From Desulfocarbo indianensis (GTDB lineage Bacteria; Desulfobacterota; Desulfarculia; Desulfarculales; Desulfarculaceae): 64,000 nt of DNA. Both the position numbers and the translations under genes were made by a program. The stretch is taken from contig LBMP01000005.1 in NCBI GenBank assembly GCA_001184205.1, positions 401,461-465,460 on the forward strand. The letters are read 5' to 3'. The stretch's first letter is position 1; every line of letters starts with the position of its first letter. The notes below the pieces were generated by a model. That model was not told the origin of the DNA. It worked only from the letters and a program-made list of their open reading frames with translations, and did no database searches. Below are positions 25,954-34,018 of the stretch, one piece after another.

Positions 25954-27387
25954 ATGAGTTCCCTGGCCGATTGCCGTAAAACCAAGATCGTCTGCACCCT
26001 GGGACCCGCCAGCCAGGACGACCAGGTCCAGGCCCAAATGATCCGGGCCGGCATGGACGTGGCCAGGCTCAATTTTTCCCACGGCGATCACGCCGGCCAC
26101 GCCCGGTCCATCCGCCAATTGCGCAAGCTGGGCAAGGAGCTGGGCCGCGACATAGGCATCCTGCAGGATTTGGCCGGCCCCAAGATCCGCCTGGGGGTCA
26201 TCGACGACGGGCCCAGGGAGCTGGATTCCGGCCAGGAGGTCGCCCTGGTCTCGGGCGGCCAGGCCGCCGGCGACGAGCTGCCGGTGAACTACCCTTATCT
26301 GCTGGAGGACGTGAACGAGGGCGACCGGATTCTTCTGGCCGACGGCCTGGTGGAGTTGAAGGTCGCCCACAAGGGGAGGGAACGCATCAGATGCAAGGTG
26401 GTGGTGGGCGGTCCCATAAGCTCCCACAAGGGAGTGAACCTGCCCACCAGCGTTTTGCGGATTCCGGCCTTCACCGATAAAGACCGCCAGGACCTGGAAA
26501 TGGGCCTCAAGGAAGGCGTGGATTTCGTGGCCATGAGCTTCGTGCGCCACGAAAAAGACCTTTCGCCGGTGCTGGACATGATAAACCACGCCTCCCAACG
26601 GCCGCTTCTCATCGCCAAGATCGAAAAGCCCGAGGCGGTGGATCGCATCCAGGGGATTCTGGCCGTGGTGGACGGGGTCATGGTGGCCCGCGGCGACTTG
26701 GGGGTGGAGATGCCCCTGGCCGAGGTGCCCATCATCCAGAAAAGCATAATCCGCCAGGCCAGGCGGGCGGGCAAGGTGGTGATCACCGCCACCCAGATGC
26801 TGCGCTCCATGATCGACAACCCCCGCCCCACCCGCGCCGAGGCCGCCGACGTGGCCAACGCCATCTTCGACGGCACCGACGCGGTGATGCTTTCCGAGGA
26901 AAGCGCGGTGGGCGCCTACCCGGTGCAGGCGGTGGAGATGCTGGACGGCATCTCCCGGGCCACCGAGCCCAGCCTGGACGCCCAGCCTTTTCTCAAGGAG
27001 CCCTTCAGCAAACTGCTGCCCCTCACCGAGGCGGCCATCAGCCGGGCCGCCTGCTGGCTGGCCGAGGATATTCATCCCGCGGCCATCGTGGCCTCCACCA
27101 CCAGCGGCAACACCGCCCGCCTCATCGCCCGCTACCGCAGCCGCTTTCCCGTGGTGGGCATAACCTATTCCCAAGCCACCTGCCGCCAGTTGAACCTTTC
27201 CTGGGGCGTGATACCGGCGCTCGTCCCGCGCTACGCCGACACCGACGAGATGTTCGCCATGACCAGGGCCTGGGTGGCGGGCAAGGGCCTGGCCGGGCCC
27301 GGCGACCGCCTGATCATCACCGCCGGGATTCCCACCGGCATGCCCGGCACCACCAATCTGGTAAAAGTCATCGAAATGGATGGCTAA
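25954..27387 (+). CDS. pyk: Pyruvate kinase
   Basis: 477-residue pyruvate kinase, converting phosphoenolpyruvate and ADP to pyruvate and ATP. The N-terminus is KTKIVCTLGPASQ and the catalytic barrel has MDVARLNFSHG, LLIAKIEKPEAV (active-site Lys), MVARGDLGVEMPL and VITATQMLRSM. The C-terminal domain is complete with the allosteric-site region. The start at 25954 has an excellent Shine-Dalgarno (GGGAGG); upstream in-frame codons to 25900 are not needed. Length is typical of bacterial type II enzymes. Confidence 0.95.
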   Translation: MSSLADCRKTKIVCTLGPASQDDQVQAQMIRAGMDVARLNFSHGDHAGHARSIRQLRKLGKELGRDIGILQDLAGPKIRLGVIDDGPRELDSGQEVALVSGGQAAGDELPVNYPYLLEDVNEGDRILLADGLVELKVAHKGRERIRCKVVVGGPISSHKGVNLPTSVLRIPAFTDKDRQDLEMGLKEGVDFVAMSFVRHEKDLSPVLDMINHASQRPLLIAKIEKPEAVDRIQGILAVVDGVMVARGDLGVEMPLAEVPIIQKSIIRQARRAGKVVITATQMLRSMIDNPRPTRAEAADVANAIFDGTDAVMLSEESAVGAYPVQAVEMLDGISRATEPSLDAQPFLKEPFSKLLPLTEAAISRAACWLAEDIHPAAIVASTTSGNTARLIARYRSRFPVVGITYSQATCRQLNLSWGVIPALVPRYADTDEMFAMTRAWVAGKGLAGPGDRLIITAGIPTGMPGTTNLVKVIEMDG

Positions 27388-27443
27388 TACGTCCGGGAAC
27401 CCGCCGGCTCCCACAGTATTTTGGTCATATTTGCAACTCTCGG

Positions 27444-27473
27444 TTGACAGGGCGATCCCTGGCTTCCTATAGT
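27444..27473 (+). promoter_or_regulatory. Sigma-70 promoter of the symporter operon
   Basis: TTGACA (27444-27449), an 18-base spacer and TATAGT (27468-27473). A second AT-rich box (TATAAT, 27477-27482 region) follows closely. It is 75 bases upstream of the small accessory gene. Confidence 0.7.
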
Positions 27474-27547
27474 AGCTATAATTTAGCTGATCCCGGCTAT
27501 ATTCCAGCTAACAATCCACAGAACGGCAGTTTAGAAGGAGGAACGCC

Positions 27548-27697
27548 ATGTTGGGAATCGCCAGCCCCGAGTTGGCCCTGGCCTATGTTCTCTGCCTGGC
27601 CGCCTCGGTCCTATGCGTGGTCTACGGCATCATCAAGTGGAACGACACCGGCGTTTTAAGCATGGAACTGCAGGATTCGGCCAAAGAGGACGAGTGA
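27548..27697 (+). CDS. Symporter small accessory protein
   Basis: 49-residue protein (MLGIASPELALAYVLCLAAS...) with one transmembrane helix at about residues 9-30, then YGIIKWNDTG and an acidic tail. It has a strong ribosome-binding site (AAGGAGG) before 27548 and lies 51 bases upstream of a sodium/solute symporter gene. Tiny single-helix proteins of this form are known to be encoded next to SSF-family symporters and are annotated as symporter small accessory proteins. It is too short for most gene finders. Role in assembly or regulation of the transporter is inferred. Confidence 0.85.
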   Translation: MLGIASPELALAYVLCLAASVLCVVYGIIKWNDTGVLSMELQDSAKEDE

Positions 27698-27748
27698 GGC
27701 GCTAGCCGCGGCAAAGCCCACCAGCACACCCGTGAAATTGGAGCTGAT

Positions 27749-29356
27749 ATGACCATTAAGATCATTCTGGCCCTGGTGTACCTCGTGATCGTGTTCTGGC
27801 TGGCCTTCAAGGGCTGGCGGGAAACCCGCCAGGCCAGCGACTACATGCTCGCCGGCCGCCAGATGCACCCCTTTGTCATGGCCATGAGCTACGGCGCCAC
27901 CTTCATCTCCACCTCGGCCATCATCGGCTTCGGCGGCGCGGCCGGCATGTTCGGCTTCCCCCTGCTCTGGCTCACGGTGCTCAATATCTTCGTGGGCGTT
28001 TTCATCGCTTTCGTTTTCTTCGGCAAACGCACCCGCCGCATGGGCGTCACCCTGGACGCCCACACCTTCCCGGAACTATTGGGCCTGCGCTACCAATCCC
28101 GCTTCATCCAGGGTTTCGCCGGGCTGATCATCTTCCTCTTCATCCCCATCTACGCGGCCGCGGTGCTCATCGGCATCTGCCGCATGATAGAGGTGAATTT
28201 GGAAATACCCTTCGCCCACGCCCTGTTGGGCTTCACGGTGATCCTGGCGGTGTACGTCATCACCGGCGGCCTCAAGGGCGTGATGTACACCGAGGCCTTC
28301 CAGGGCAGCCTCATGTTCGCCATGATGCTGGTCATGCTGGTCTTCGCCTATTCTTCCCTGGGCGGGGTGACCGAAGCCCACCAGGCGCTCACCGATCTGG
28401 CGCCCCACATGCCGGAAAACCTGAAAGCCGGCGGCATGCTGGGCTGGACCCAGGGCGCCCAGTTGGGCTCGCCGCTGTGGCTGGTGATCTACACCACCCT
28501 GGTCTGGGGGGTGGGCGTGGGCGTGCTGGCCCAGCCCCAGCTGGCGGTGCGCTACATGACCGTCAACAGCGACCGCGAGCTGAACCGGGCGGTGCTGTTC
28601 GGCGGCGTGTTCATCGTGGCCATGACCGGCATCGCCTTCGTGGTGGGCGCGCTCTCCAACGTGATCTTTTTCCAGAGCCAGGCCTTCGCCGGCAAGGTCG
28701 CCATCCAGGCCGCCGGCGGCAACATGGACAAGATCATCCCGGTCTTCGTGACCGACATCATGCCCGAATGGTTCGGGGTGCTGTTCCTCCTGGCCATGTT
28801 CGCCGCGGCCATGAGCACCCTGGCCAGCCAGTATCACGCGGGCGGCACCAGCCTGGGCCGCGATTTCTATGAAAAGGGAATGGGCGCCCAGGTCTCGGAC
28901 CCCTTGAAGGTGAACCGGGCCACGGTGGGCATCATCATCATCATCACCACCATCTGGGCCTGGGTGCTGCCGCCTTCCATCATCGCCAAGGCCACGGCCT
29001 TTTTCTTCGGGCTCTGCGCCGCCGCCTTCCTGCCCTGCTTCTTCCTGGGCCTCTATTGGCGGGGCGTCACCCGGGCCGGGGCCATGGTTTCCATGGTGGG
29101 CGGCTTCATCATCAGCGCCTTTTACCTGCTCTTCGTGCACAGCGCCGAATCTGCCCCCCTGGGCCTCTGCCAAGCCATGTTCGGGGTGGACAGCCTGGCG
29201 CTTCTGGCCGAGAAGGGCTCGGCCCTGTGGAAGCTCCAGTTCGTGGACCCCAACATCGTGGCCATGCCCATCTCTTTCGCGCTGGCTTTTCTGGTGAGCC
29301 TGGCCAGCGCCAAGCTGCCCAAGGAGCACCTGGACTTCTGCTGGAAGCGCTTGTAG
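27749..29356 (+). CDS. Sodium:solute symporter (SSF family)
   Basis: 535-residue SSF transporter with about 13 helices. Characteristic parts are YMLAGRQMHPFVMAMSYGATFISTSAIIGF (TM2; sodium-site region), the ALLGFTVILAVYVITGGLKGVMYTE signature in TM5-6, and AAAMSTLASQYH in TM9 with the Ser-Thr pair of the Na2 site. Substrates in this family include acetate, pyruvate, proline and other carboxylates; the pairing with a small accessory protein and with pyruvate kinase upstream suggests, but does not show, an organic acid. It ends at the terminator at 29392. Confidence 0.92.
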   Translation: MTIKIILALVYLVIVFWLAFKGWRETRQASDYMLAGRQMHPFVMAMSYGATFISTSAIIGFGGAAGMFGFPLLWLTVLNIFVGVFIAFVFFGKRTRRMGVTLDAHTFPELLGLRYQSRFIQGFAGLIIFLFIPIYAAAVLIGICRMIEVNLEIPFAHALLGFTVILAVYVITGGLKGVMYTEAFQGSLMFAMMLVMLVFAYSSLGGVTEAHQALTDLAPHMPENLKAGGMLGWTQGAQLGSPLWLVIYTTLVWGVGVGVLAQPQLAVRYMTVNSDRELNRAVLFGGVFIVAMTGIAFVVGALSNVIFFQSQAFAGKVAIQAAGGNMDKIIPVFVTDIMPEWFGVLFLLAMFAAAMSTLASQYHAGGTSLGRDFYEKGMGAQVSDPLKVNRATVGIIIIITTIWAWVLPPSIIAKATAFFFGLCAAAFLPCFFLGLYWRGVTRAGAMVSMVGGFIISAFYLLFVHSAESAPLGLCQAMFGVDSLALLAEKGSALWKLQFVDPNIVAMPISFALAFLVSLASAKLPKEHLDFCWKRL

Positions 29357-29391
29357 GCCGCTGGGCGCACAGCGCCCAAGACGCGAAAAAA

Positions 29392-29434
29392 GCCCGCTCC
29401 CTGGAGATCATCCCGGGAGCGGGCCCGTTTTTCA
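29392..29434 (+). terminator. Terminator of the symporter operon
   Basis: GCCCGCTCCC pairs with GGGAGCGGGC (10 bp) and is followed by CCGTTTTT. It is 36 bases after the symporter stop, and its A-run on the other side lets it also stop the convergent hydratase-like gene. Confidence 0.88.
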
Positions 29435-29453
29435 CGCCGAGCGGATCAGCGCG

Positions 29454-30293
29454 TCACTTGATGGTGAAGGCTATCTCGCTCAAACCGCCGGTGTACACGG
29501 CCTGGTATGATCCGGGCTTGCCCGGATACAGGGGCCCCAGGGAGCCGGTGATCACGAACATGCCCTTCTTGGCCAGGCCGCCGTGGGCGCGGACGTTGTT
29601 GATGGCCCAGGCCAGGGCTTTCCACTGGTCGCCCAGGGCCGCGCGGCCGGGCACCGCCTTGCCCAGGTCCTTGCCGTTCATCATGAGCTTCCCGGTAACC
29701 GCGTTCACGTCGACGCCCTCGAGGTCCATGGGCTTGCCCAGGATATAGCCCCTGGCCCCCATGTTGCTGGCCACCAGATCCGGCGGCGTGAGCCCCTTCA
29801 TGGTGGCGAAGGGGATGTCGGGCACCTCCACCGCGGGCATGATCTGGGCCACGTAGCCTTTCACGCTTTCCGGCGTCACCTCGCCGGTCACGTCCTTGGC
29901 CAAGACGTAGCCGATCTCCACCTCCAGCATGCATTTCTGGTAGGGCTTGGCCTCCACCACATTGCCCTTGTGCAGCATGGAGGCCAGCATGATGCCGGTG
30001 GCCGGGCCCTTGGCCCCGAATTTTTTCTGGGCGGGAGGGCTGGTGAGTCCCGCCTTGATGCCGATCACCTGATCGCCTTCCTTCAAGAGCTCAGCCACCA
30101 GGAGCCCCTGCACCTCGTAGGCCCCTCTTTCATCCAGGCCCTTCACCAGGCTGCTGGGCATGGCGTAGGGCTGGCCCGCCTTGTAATTGGCGGCCAGGGT
30201 TTGAGCCGCCTGGCCGAGGCTGCCGGCCGAGGCCGCCGCCGGCAGGGCCGCCATGAGCGCCAAAGCCGCCACAAGCAAGCAAACGCGTTTCAT
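29454..30293 (-). CDS. Exported 2-keto-4-pentenoate hydratase-like protein (FAH superfamily)
   Basis: 279-residue protein of the MhpD/fumarylacetoacetate-hydrolase fold. The metal-binding motif is LEVEIGYVLA (Glu-x-Glu), and GIKAGLTSPPAQKKFG and NMGARGYILGKP are typical of 2-hydroxypentadienoate hydratases and oxalocrotonate decarboxylases. Unusually, a clear signal peptide is present (MKRVCLLVAALALMAALPAAASAG), so the protein should act in the periplasm. The ATG at 30293 is 8 bases after GGGAGG; a GTG three codons upstream is less likely. It is next to a TetR regulator on the same strand. Confidence 0.85.
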   Translation of the reverse strand: MKRVCLLVAALALMAALPAAASAGSLGQAAQTLAANYKAGQPYAMPSSLVKGLDERGAYEVQGLLVAELLKEGDQVIGIKAGLTSPPAQKKFGAKGPATGIMLASMLHKGNVVEAKPYQKCMLEVEIGYVLAKDVTGEVTPESVKGYVAQIMPAVEVPDIPFATMKGLTPPDLVASNMGARGYILGKPMDLEGVDVNAVTGKLMMNGKDLGKAVPGRAALGDQWKALAWAINNVRAHGGLAKKGMFVITGSLGPLYPGKPGSYQAVYTGGLSEIAFTIK

Positions 30294-30324
30294 CACATAC
30301 ACCTCCCTGAAAAAGTAGCCAAAC

Positions 30325-30951
30325 TCAGCTGGCGGCGGGCGGGTCTTCTCCCCCGGCCAAGCCGCGGGCCATGGCCCGGCCCAGACGGTCCAATAGCGCC
30401 AGCGGCGTATCCCCTCCCAGTTGCAAGGGGCCGCCGAACCAGAAAAACCCCACGCTGGTGGCGAAAAGCATCAGGGCCAGTTCCCTGACCCTCTCCTGGG
30501 GCCAGCCCAGCCGCTCCGCGGCCGGGGCCAGCATCTGGGCCAGCAAGTCCAGGTGCCGGCCCAGGCGCTCGGCCGCCTGGGGTCCGCCGCCGTCCCGGCC
30601 GCAGGCCTGGGTTATGAGCGCGGCGGCCTCGGGCCGCAATTGGAAAAAGCGCAAATGCACCGCCCCCATGCCGGCCAGGAGAGATTCGGCGTCCGACGGA
30701 GCCAGCCCCAGGGGCCTCACCCTCCGGGCCAGGTCGCCCAGCACCTGGTCCACCAGCCGCGCCACAAAGGCTTCCTTGGAATCGAAATGGGTGAAAAAGG
30801 TGCCCTTGCCCACTCCGGCCGCCTGGGTGATCTCCTGCACCTTGCAGGCGTGCACGCCCTTTACGCCCATGAGCTTCAGGCCCTCTTCCAGGAGCCGGCG
30901 CTCGGCCAGGGCCCGGCGTTTCTCATGGCGGCCCCCGCTGCTATCCGTCAT
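30325..30951 (-). CDS. TetR-family transcriptional regulator
   Basis: 208-residue regulator. The N-terminal helix-turn-helix spans about residues 10-55 (LLEEGLKLMGVKGVHACKVQEITQAAGVGKGTFFTHFDSKEAF). The C-terminal helical ligand and dimerisation domain is Leu/Arg/Ala-rich with a Trp-Phe region near its end. It starts at 30951 behind AAGGAAC. A perfect palindrome overlaps the expected transcription start, indicating autoregulation. The hydratase-like gene 31 bases downstream is probably in the same transcript. Confidence 0.9.
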   Translation of the reverse strand: MTDSSGGRHEKRRALAERRLLEEGLKLMGVKGVHACKVQEITQAAGVGKGTFFTHFDSKEAFVARLVDQVLGDLARRVRPLGLAPSDAESLLAGMGAVHLRFFQLRPEAAALITQACGRDGGGPQAAERLGRHLDLLAQMLAPAAERLGWPQERVRELALMLFATSVGFFWFGGPLQLGGDTPLALLDRLGRAMARGLAGGEDPPAAS

Positions 30952-30956
30952 GTTCC

Positions 30957-31002
30957 TTGACCTCCGGGTCAAATCATGGTCCCAGCCGGCGGCTCTTGTC
31001 AA
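30957..31002 (-). promoter_or_regulatory. TetR-gene promoter with palindromic operator
   Basis: On the minus strand TTGACA (31002-30997), an 18-base spacer and CATGAT (30978-30973). Directly downstream is a perfect inverted repeat, TTGACC-CGGA-GGTCAA (30972-30957), between -10 and start codon. This is the normal place for an autorepressor site. Confidence 0.65.
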
Positions 31003-31062
31003 CCGAACCCTGCGCCGCCCGCCCGCCGCGCCCCGGCGCTGGGTCAACTTGCGGCTGCGGTC

Positions 31063-31091
31063 TTGACAGACCGGCCAGGCCTCGCGATAAT
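31063..31091 (+). promoter_or_regulatory. Promoter of tRNA-Met
   Basis: TTGACA (31063-31068), a 17-base spacer and GATAAT (31086-31091), 17 bases upstream of the tRNA 5' end. Confidence 0.8.
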
Positions 31092-31107
31092 CAAGGCTTG
31101 ACTTTAC

Positions 31108-31184
31108 GGGCCCATAGCTCAGCTTGGTAGAGCCTCCGGCTCATAACCGGATCGTCCCTGGTTCGAAGCCAGGTGGGCCCACCA
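31108..31184 (+). tRNA. tRNA-Met (anticodon CAU), CCA encoded
   Basis: 77-base cloverleaf including the 3' CCA. Acceptor stem GGGCCCA/TGGGCCC. D arm AGCTC...GAGC. The anticodon stem is TCCGG/CCGGA with loop CTCATAA, giving anticodon CAT. T arm CCTGG-TTCGAAG-CCAGG. It lacks the three G:C pairs of the initiator anticodon stem, so it is an elongator tRNA-Met; the CAU anticodon leaves tRNA-Ile2 (lysidine-modified) as an alternative. Confidence 0.93.
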
Positions 31185-31273
31185 AACTTGTTTAGGAGAC
31201 GGCATAATGATTGTGGACGCCAGCAGGCCGGGGGGTGCCAAACCCATGCGACCGGTGTCCACCGCCAGATTTC

Positions 31274-31299
31274 GGGCGCCTCTGTAACAGGAGGCGCCC
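31274..31299 (+). terminator. Hairpin downstream of tRNA-Met
   Basis: GGGCGCCTC pairs perfectly with GAGGCGCCC (loop TGTAACAG), followed by GGTTCATT. There is no long T-run, so it may be a weak terminator, or a leader hairpin of the Nif3-like gene 14 bases further on. Confidence 0.45.
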
Positions 31300-31313
31300 G
31301 GTTCATTGAGGCC

Positions 31314-32465
31314 ATGGACCAGACCCTACCGAGAGCCAGAATTGGAGATATCGCCGCCCTGATGGAGCAGTGGGCCCCGTCCTGGACCGCCGAGGAGTGG
31401 GACCGGGTGGGGCTCCTGGCCGGGGACCCGCGAGCGGAGGCCAACCGGGCCTGGGTCGCCCTGGAGCTCTCCCCCGATCTCCTGGAGCAAGCCCTGGCCG
31501 CGGGGGTCGATCTCCTGCTCACCCATCACCCGCCCATTTTCAAGCCTCTGGGCGATCTCCGTCTGGACAAGCCGGCCACCGCCCGCCTGGTGAAAGCCGC
31601 GGCCGCAGGCCTGGCCCTGTTCGCGGCCCATACCAACCTGGACGCGGCCCCCGGCGGGGTCAACGACGCCCTGGCCGGGAGGCTGGGCCTCATAGAAACC
31701 GAGACCCTGGCGCCGGTGGCGGAAAAGGGCCTGGCCAAGCTGGTGACCTTCGTGCCGCCGGAGCATCTGGAAGCCGTGGCCCGCGCCCTGTTCGCGGCCG
31801 GGGCGGGCCGCATCGGCGCTTACCGCGACTGCGCCTTCCACGCGCCGGGCATGGGCGCCTTCCTGGCCCCGCCCGAGGGCCGGCCCTTCGTGGGCCAAGC
31901 CGGCCAGCGCGAAAACGCGGCCGAGGAGCGCCTGGAAACCCTGCTGCCCCTGGCCGCGGCCGGGGCGGCGCTGCGGGCGCTCAAGGAGGCCCATCCCTAC
32001 GAGGAGCCGGCCTGCGACATATACCCGCTGCGCCAGCCGCCGGCCGGTTTCGGCCTGGGCCGGGTGGGAAACCTGCCCGCCCCCCAAGGCGGCGAGGAGT
32101 TCCTGGCGGCCGCGGCCCGCGAATTGGGCAGCGAGGCGGCCCAAGCCGCCGGCCCCCTGCCCGCCCAAGTGGAAAGGGTGGCCGTGGTGGGCGGCTCGGG
32201 TGGTGATTTCCTGGCCCAGGCGGCGGCGGCCGGGGCCCAAATCCTGGTGACCGGCGAGGCGGGCTATCACGCCTGGGAACAGGCGGGTGACTTGGGCATA
32301 TGCCTGGCGGTGCTGGGGCATTATCATACCGAGGCGGTAATAGTGGAACCATGGGCCCGGCGTCTGAGCAAATTCCTGCGAGACGCCGGGCTTTTTTGTG
32401 ATATAGCAGCCTGGACTCATGGCGCCGCTCCCTGGCGACCGGTCTCGGCCAGGCGAGGAGGATAG
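31314..32465 (+). CDS. Nif3-like dinuclear metal-centre hexameric protein
   Basis: 383-residue protein of the Nif3/YbgI/YqfO family. Metal-binding motifs at both ends are present: LLTHHPPIFKPL and AHTNLDAAPGG near the N-terminus, and the C-terminal VTGEAGYHA and GHYHTE. Between them is the CutA1/PII-like insertion domain (KLVTFVPPEHLEAVARAL ... HPYEEPACDIYPL) found in the longer YqfO form. Family members form hexameric toroids with a di-metal site; the role is uncertain, with links to GTP cyclohydrolase-like chemistry and iron homeostasis. The start at 31314 is the first sensible ATG after the tRNA. Confidence 0.9.
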   Translation: MDQTLPRARIGDIAALMEQWAPSWTAEEWDRVGLLAGDPRAEANRAWVALELSPDLLEQALAAGVDLLLTHHPPIFKPLGDLRLDKPATARLVKAAAAGLALFAAHTNLDAAPGGVNDALAGRLGLIETETLAPVAEKGLAKLVTFVPPEHLEAVARALFAAGAGRIGAYRDCAFHAPGMGAFLAPPEGRPFVGQAGQRENAAEERLETLLPLAAAGAALRALKEAHPYEEPACDIYPLRQPPAGFGLGRVGNLPAPQGGEEFLAAAARELGSEAAQAAGPLPAQVERVAVVGGSGGDFLAQAAAAGAQILVTGEAGYHAWEQAGDLGICLAVLGHYHTEAVIVEPWARRLSKFLRDAGLFCDIAAWTHGAAPWRPVSARRGG

Positions 32466-32467
32466 AG

Positions 32468-33196
32468 TTGGTTGAACAACTGCGGCTTTTAGTCCGCCTG
32501 CAAGCTGTGGATAAGGTTCTTTTCGATTTGCAGACCGAGCACGACGCCATCCCCGGCCGCCTGGCCGAACTGGGCCTGGAGGAGGAGCGCCTGGCGGCCA
32601 TCCTGGGCAAGGCCCAGGCCGAGCTGGATGAGGTCGCCGCCCGCCGCAAGGAAATGGAAACCGAAAACGAAAACATCCGCACCCGCTTGCGCCGGGCGGA
32701 GAACCGGCTGATGGGCTCCAAGAGCCAAAAGGAATACCGCGCGGCCAACGCCGAAATAGACGAGGGCAAGGACGCGCTCAAGAGCAACGACGACGTGCTC
32801 ATGGAGCTCATGGAGCGGCAGGAGGCCCTGGAGGCCCAGAAGAACAAGGCGGAAACCGAGTTCAACGAATTCCAGAGCGGAGCCAACGAGGAAAGGGCCA
32901 AGCTGGAAGCGCGCTCCCAGAAATTGGGCAAGGAGATACAGAGGCTGACCAAGGACCGCGCCGGGCTTTGCGACGGCATCGACCGCGAGCTGATGGAACA
33001 ATACGATTTCATCCGGCCCCGCCGCCAGGGCGTGGCCCTGGCCGGAGTCAGCCAGGGCATCTGCCTGGTGTGCCGCATGCAGATCCCCCCCCAGCAATTC
33101 AATGAACTGCAGCGCCAGGACAAACTCATGGCCTGTCCTTCCTGCCGCCGCATTATCTATTGGGCCGATTCGGAGTCCTTCGAGGGCGTGCTGTGA
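32468..33196 (+). CDS. C4-type zinc-ribbon coiled-coil protein (COG1579-like)
   Basis: 242-residue protein consisting of a long charged coiled coil (about residues 20-185) and a C-terminal zinc ribbon with CLVCRM and CPSCRR. It begins at TTG 32468 behind GAGGAGG, two bases after the Nif3-like gene, an arrangement that recurs for this family. Helicobacter HP0958/FlgZ belongs to it and binds RpoN and flaA mRNA; here the function is unknown, perhaps nucleic-acid binding. It overlaps the following RNase H gene by 4 bases. Confidence 0.88.
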   Translation: MVEQLRLLVRLQAVDKVLFDLQTEHDAIPGRLAELGLEEERLAAILGKAQAELDEVAARRKEMETENENIRTRLRRAENRLMGSKSQKEYRAANAEIDEGKDALKSNDDVLMELMERQEALEAQKNKAETEFNEFQSGANEERAKLEARSQKLGKEIQRLTKDRAGLCDGIDRELMEQYDFIRPRRQGVALAGVSQGICLVCRMQIPPQQFNELQRQDKLMACPSCRRIIYWADSESFEGVL

Positions 33197-33615
33197 GCGC
33201 CGAGCCGCGCCTTCTTATCTTGAACGCCGACGGCGGGGCCCGGGGAAACCCGGGCCCCGCCGGCTGCGGAGCGGTGCTCAGGCTGCCCGACGGCCAGGTG
33301 GTGGCCGAGTTGAAGGAATACCTGGGCGAGACCACCAACAACGTGGCCGAGTACCGGGGACTGCTGCTGGGGCTGCGGGCGGCTAAGGAGCGCGGGGCCG
33401 GCGAGTTGGAGGTCCGTCTGGACTCGGAGCTGATCGTGCGCCAGCTTAACGGCCAATACAAGGTCAAGAGCCCTCATTTGCAGCCGCTTTACCAAGAAGC
33501 CAAGAGCCTTTTGGCCGGCTTCCGGTCGTCCACGGTCAAGCACGTGCGGCGGGAGCAGAACCGCGAGGCCGATCTGTTGGCCAACCAGGCCATGGACCAG
33601 GGCCGCGCGGGCTGA
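33193..33615 (+). CDS. Ribonuclease HI-like protein
   Basis: 140-residue RNase H1-type nuclease, which cleaves the RNA of RNA-DNA hybrids. The catalytic acidic residues are in ILNADGGARGNPGPAG (first Asp), NNVAEYRGLLLGL (Glu), VRLDSELIVRQL (Asp) and REQNREADLLANQA (last Asp). It starts at a GTG overlapping the upstream stop. It resembles the compact RnhA-like (RNase HI, archaeal/Bacillus YpdQ-type) proteins lacking the basic protrusion. It ends the nif3-zinc ribbon-rnh operon. Confidence 0.9.
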   Translation: MSAEPRLLILNADGGARGNPGPAGCGAVLRLPDGQVVAELKEYLGETTNNVAEYRGLLLGLRAAKERGAGELEVRLDSELIVRQLNGQYKVKSPHLQPLYQEAKSLLAGFRSSTVKHVRREQNREADLLANQAMDQGRAG

Positions 33616-34002
33616 GCCCCGATCCCCAAGCCCAAGCAATTCGCAAGACCCGGCCTTATCTTCAAGATATAATTGCAGAGCGGCGTCTCAGACTCGGAAA
33701 GAGGCGCATGCCGGGATGGAGTCGGCTAGATTACAGCCGGTTCCCCGATAAGGGGCTGTGGGAGTGTTGCTCGCAAGGCTAATCCTAAGACAAAAAGCCC
33801 CATAAGCGAAACGCAATTATTCAGGCGCGTTGTTAGCGTGATTGATTCATATGCCGGGACGGAGTCGGCCGGCGGTCGCCGGCTCCCAAACAGGACAGCG
33901 CTCGATATCAGGTTGTTTTAGTTTAGGCTCGCAACAATTAAGATGTTCTCATAAACCAAAAGCAATTATTCAGGCGCGTTGTTAGCGTGATTGATTCATA
34001 TG
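33616..34002 (+). repeat. Gene-free region with degenerate copies of the rnpB 5' end
   Basis: 387 bases without a credible ORF. Three places carry the 5' strand of the RNase P RNA P1 helix: CCGGGATGGAGTCGGC at 33711, CCGGGACGGAGTCGGC at 33854, and the same at 34003 in rnpB itself. Spacing is 143 and 149 bases. The first two are followed by their own partner (AGCCGGTTCC or GCCGGCTCC), forming short hairpins. Sequence such as GCTCGCAA and GCAATTATTCAGG is shared between units, so this is a decayed tandem array of about 145-base units. Confidence 0.75.
33813..33869 (+). repeat. 57-bp direct repeat, copy 1
   Basis: 57 bases identical to 33962-34018. It contains GCAATTATTCAGGCGCGTTG at the left, the AT-rich part ATTGATTCATATG, and the 16-base rnpB P1 strand at the right. 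This copy is not followed by the rest of rnpB. Confidence 0.9.
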
Positions 34003-34018
34003 CCGGGACGGAGTCGGC
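33962..34018 (+). repeat. 57-bp direct repeat, copy 2 (leads into rnpB)
   Basis: Identical to 33813-33869, offset 149 bases. It covers what should be the rnpB promoter region and the first 16 bases of the RNA. Perfect identity in non-coding DNA points to a recent duplication or to gene conversion. Confidence 0.9.

Noticed and set aside
25894..27414. Long antisense frame over pyruvate kinase
   Set aside because: Compositional shadow of the GC-rich codons; no motif.
30993..31091. Single bidirectional operator for tetR and tRNA-Met
   Set aside because: The two promoters are separate, and the palindrome belongs only to the tetR side.
33813..34018. 57-bp repeats as a CRISPR
   Set aside because: Only two exact copies, repeats too long, no further spacers and no cas genes; the repeat contains the rnpB 5' strand.
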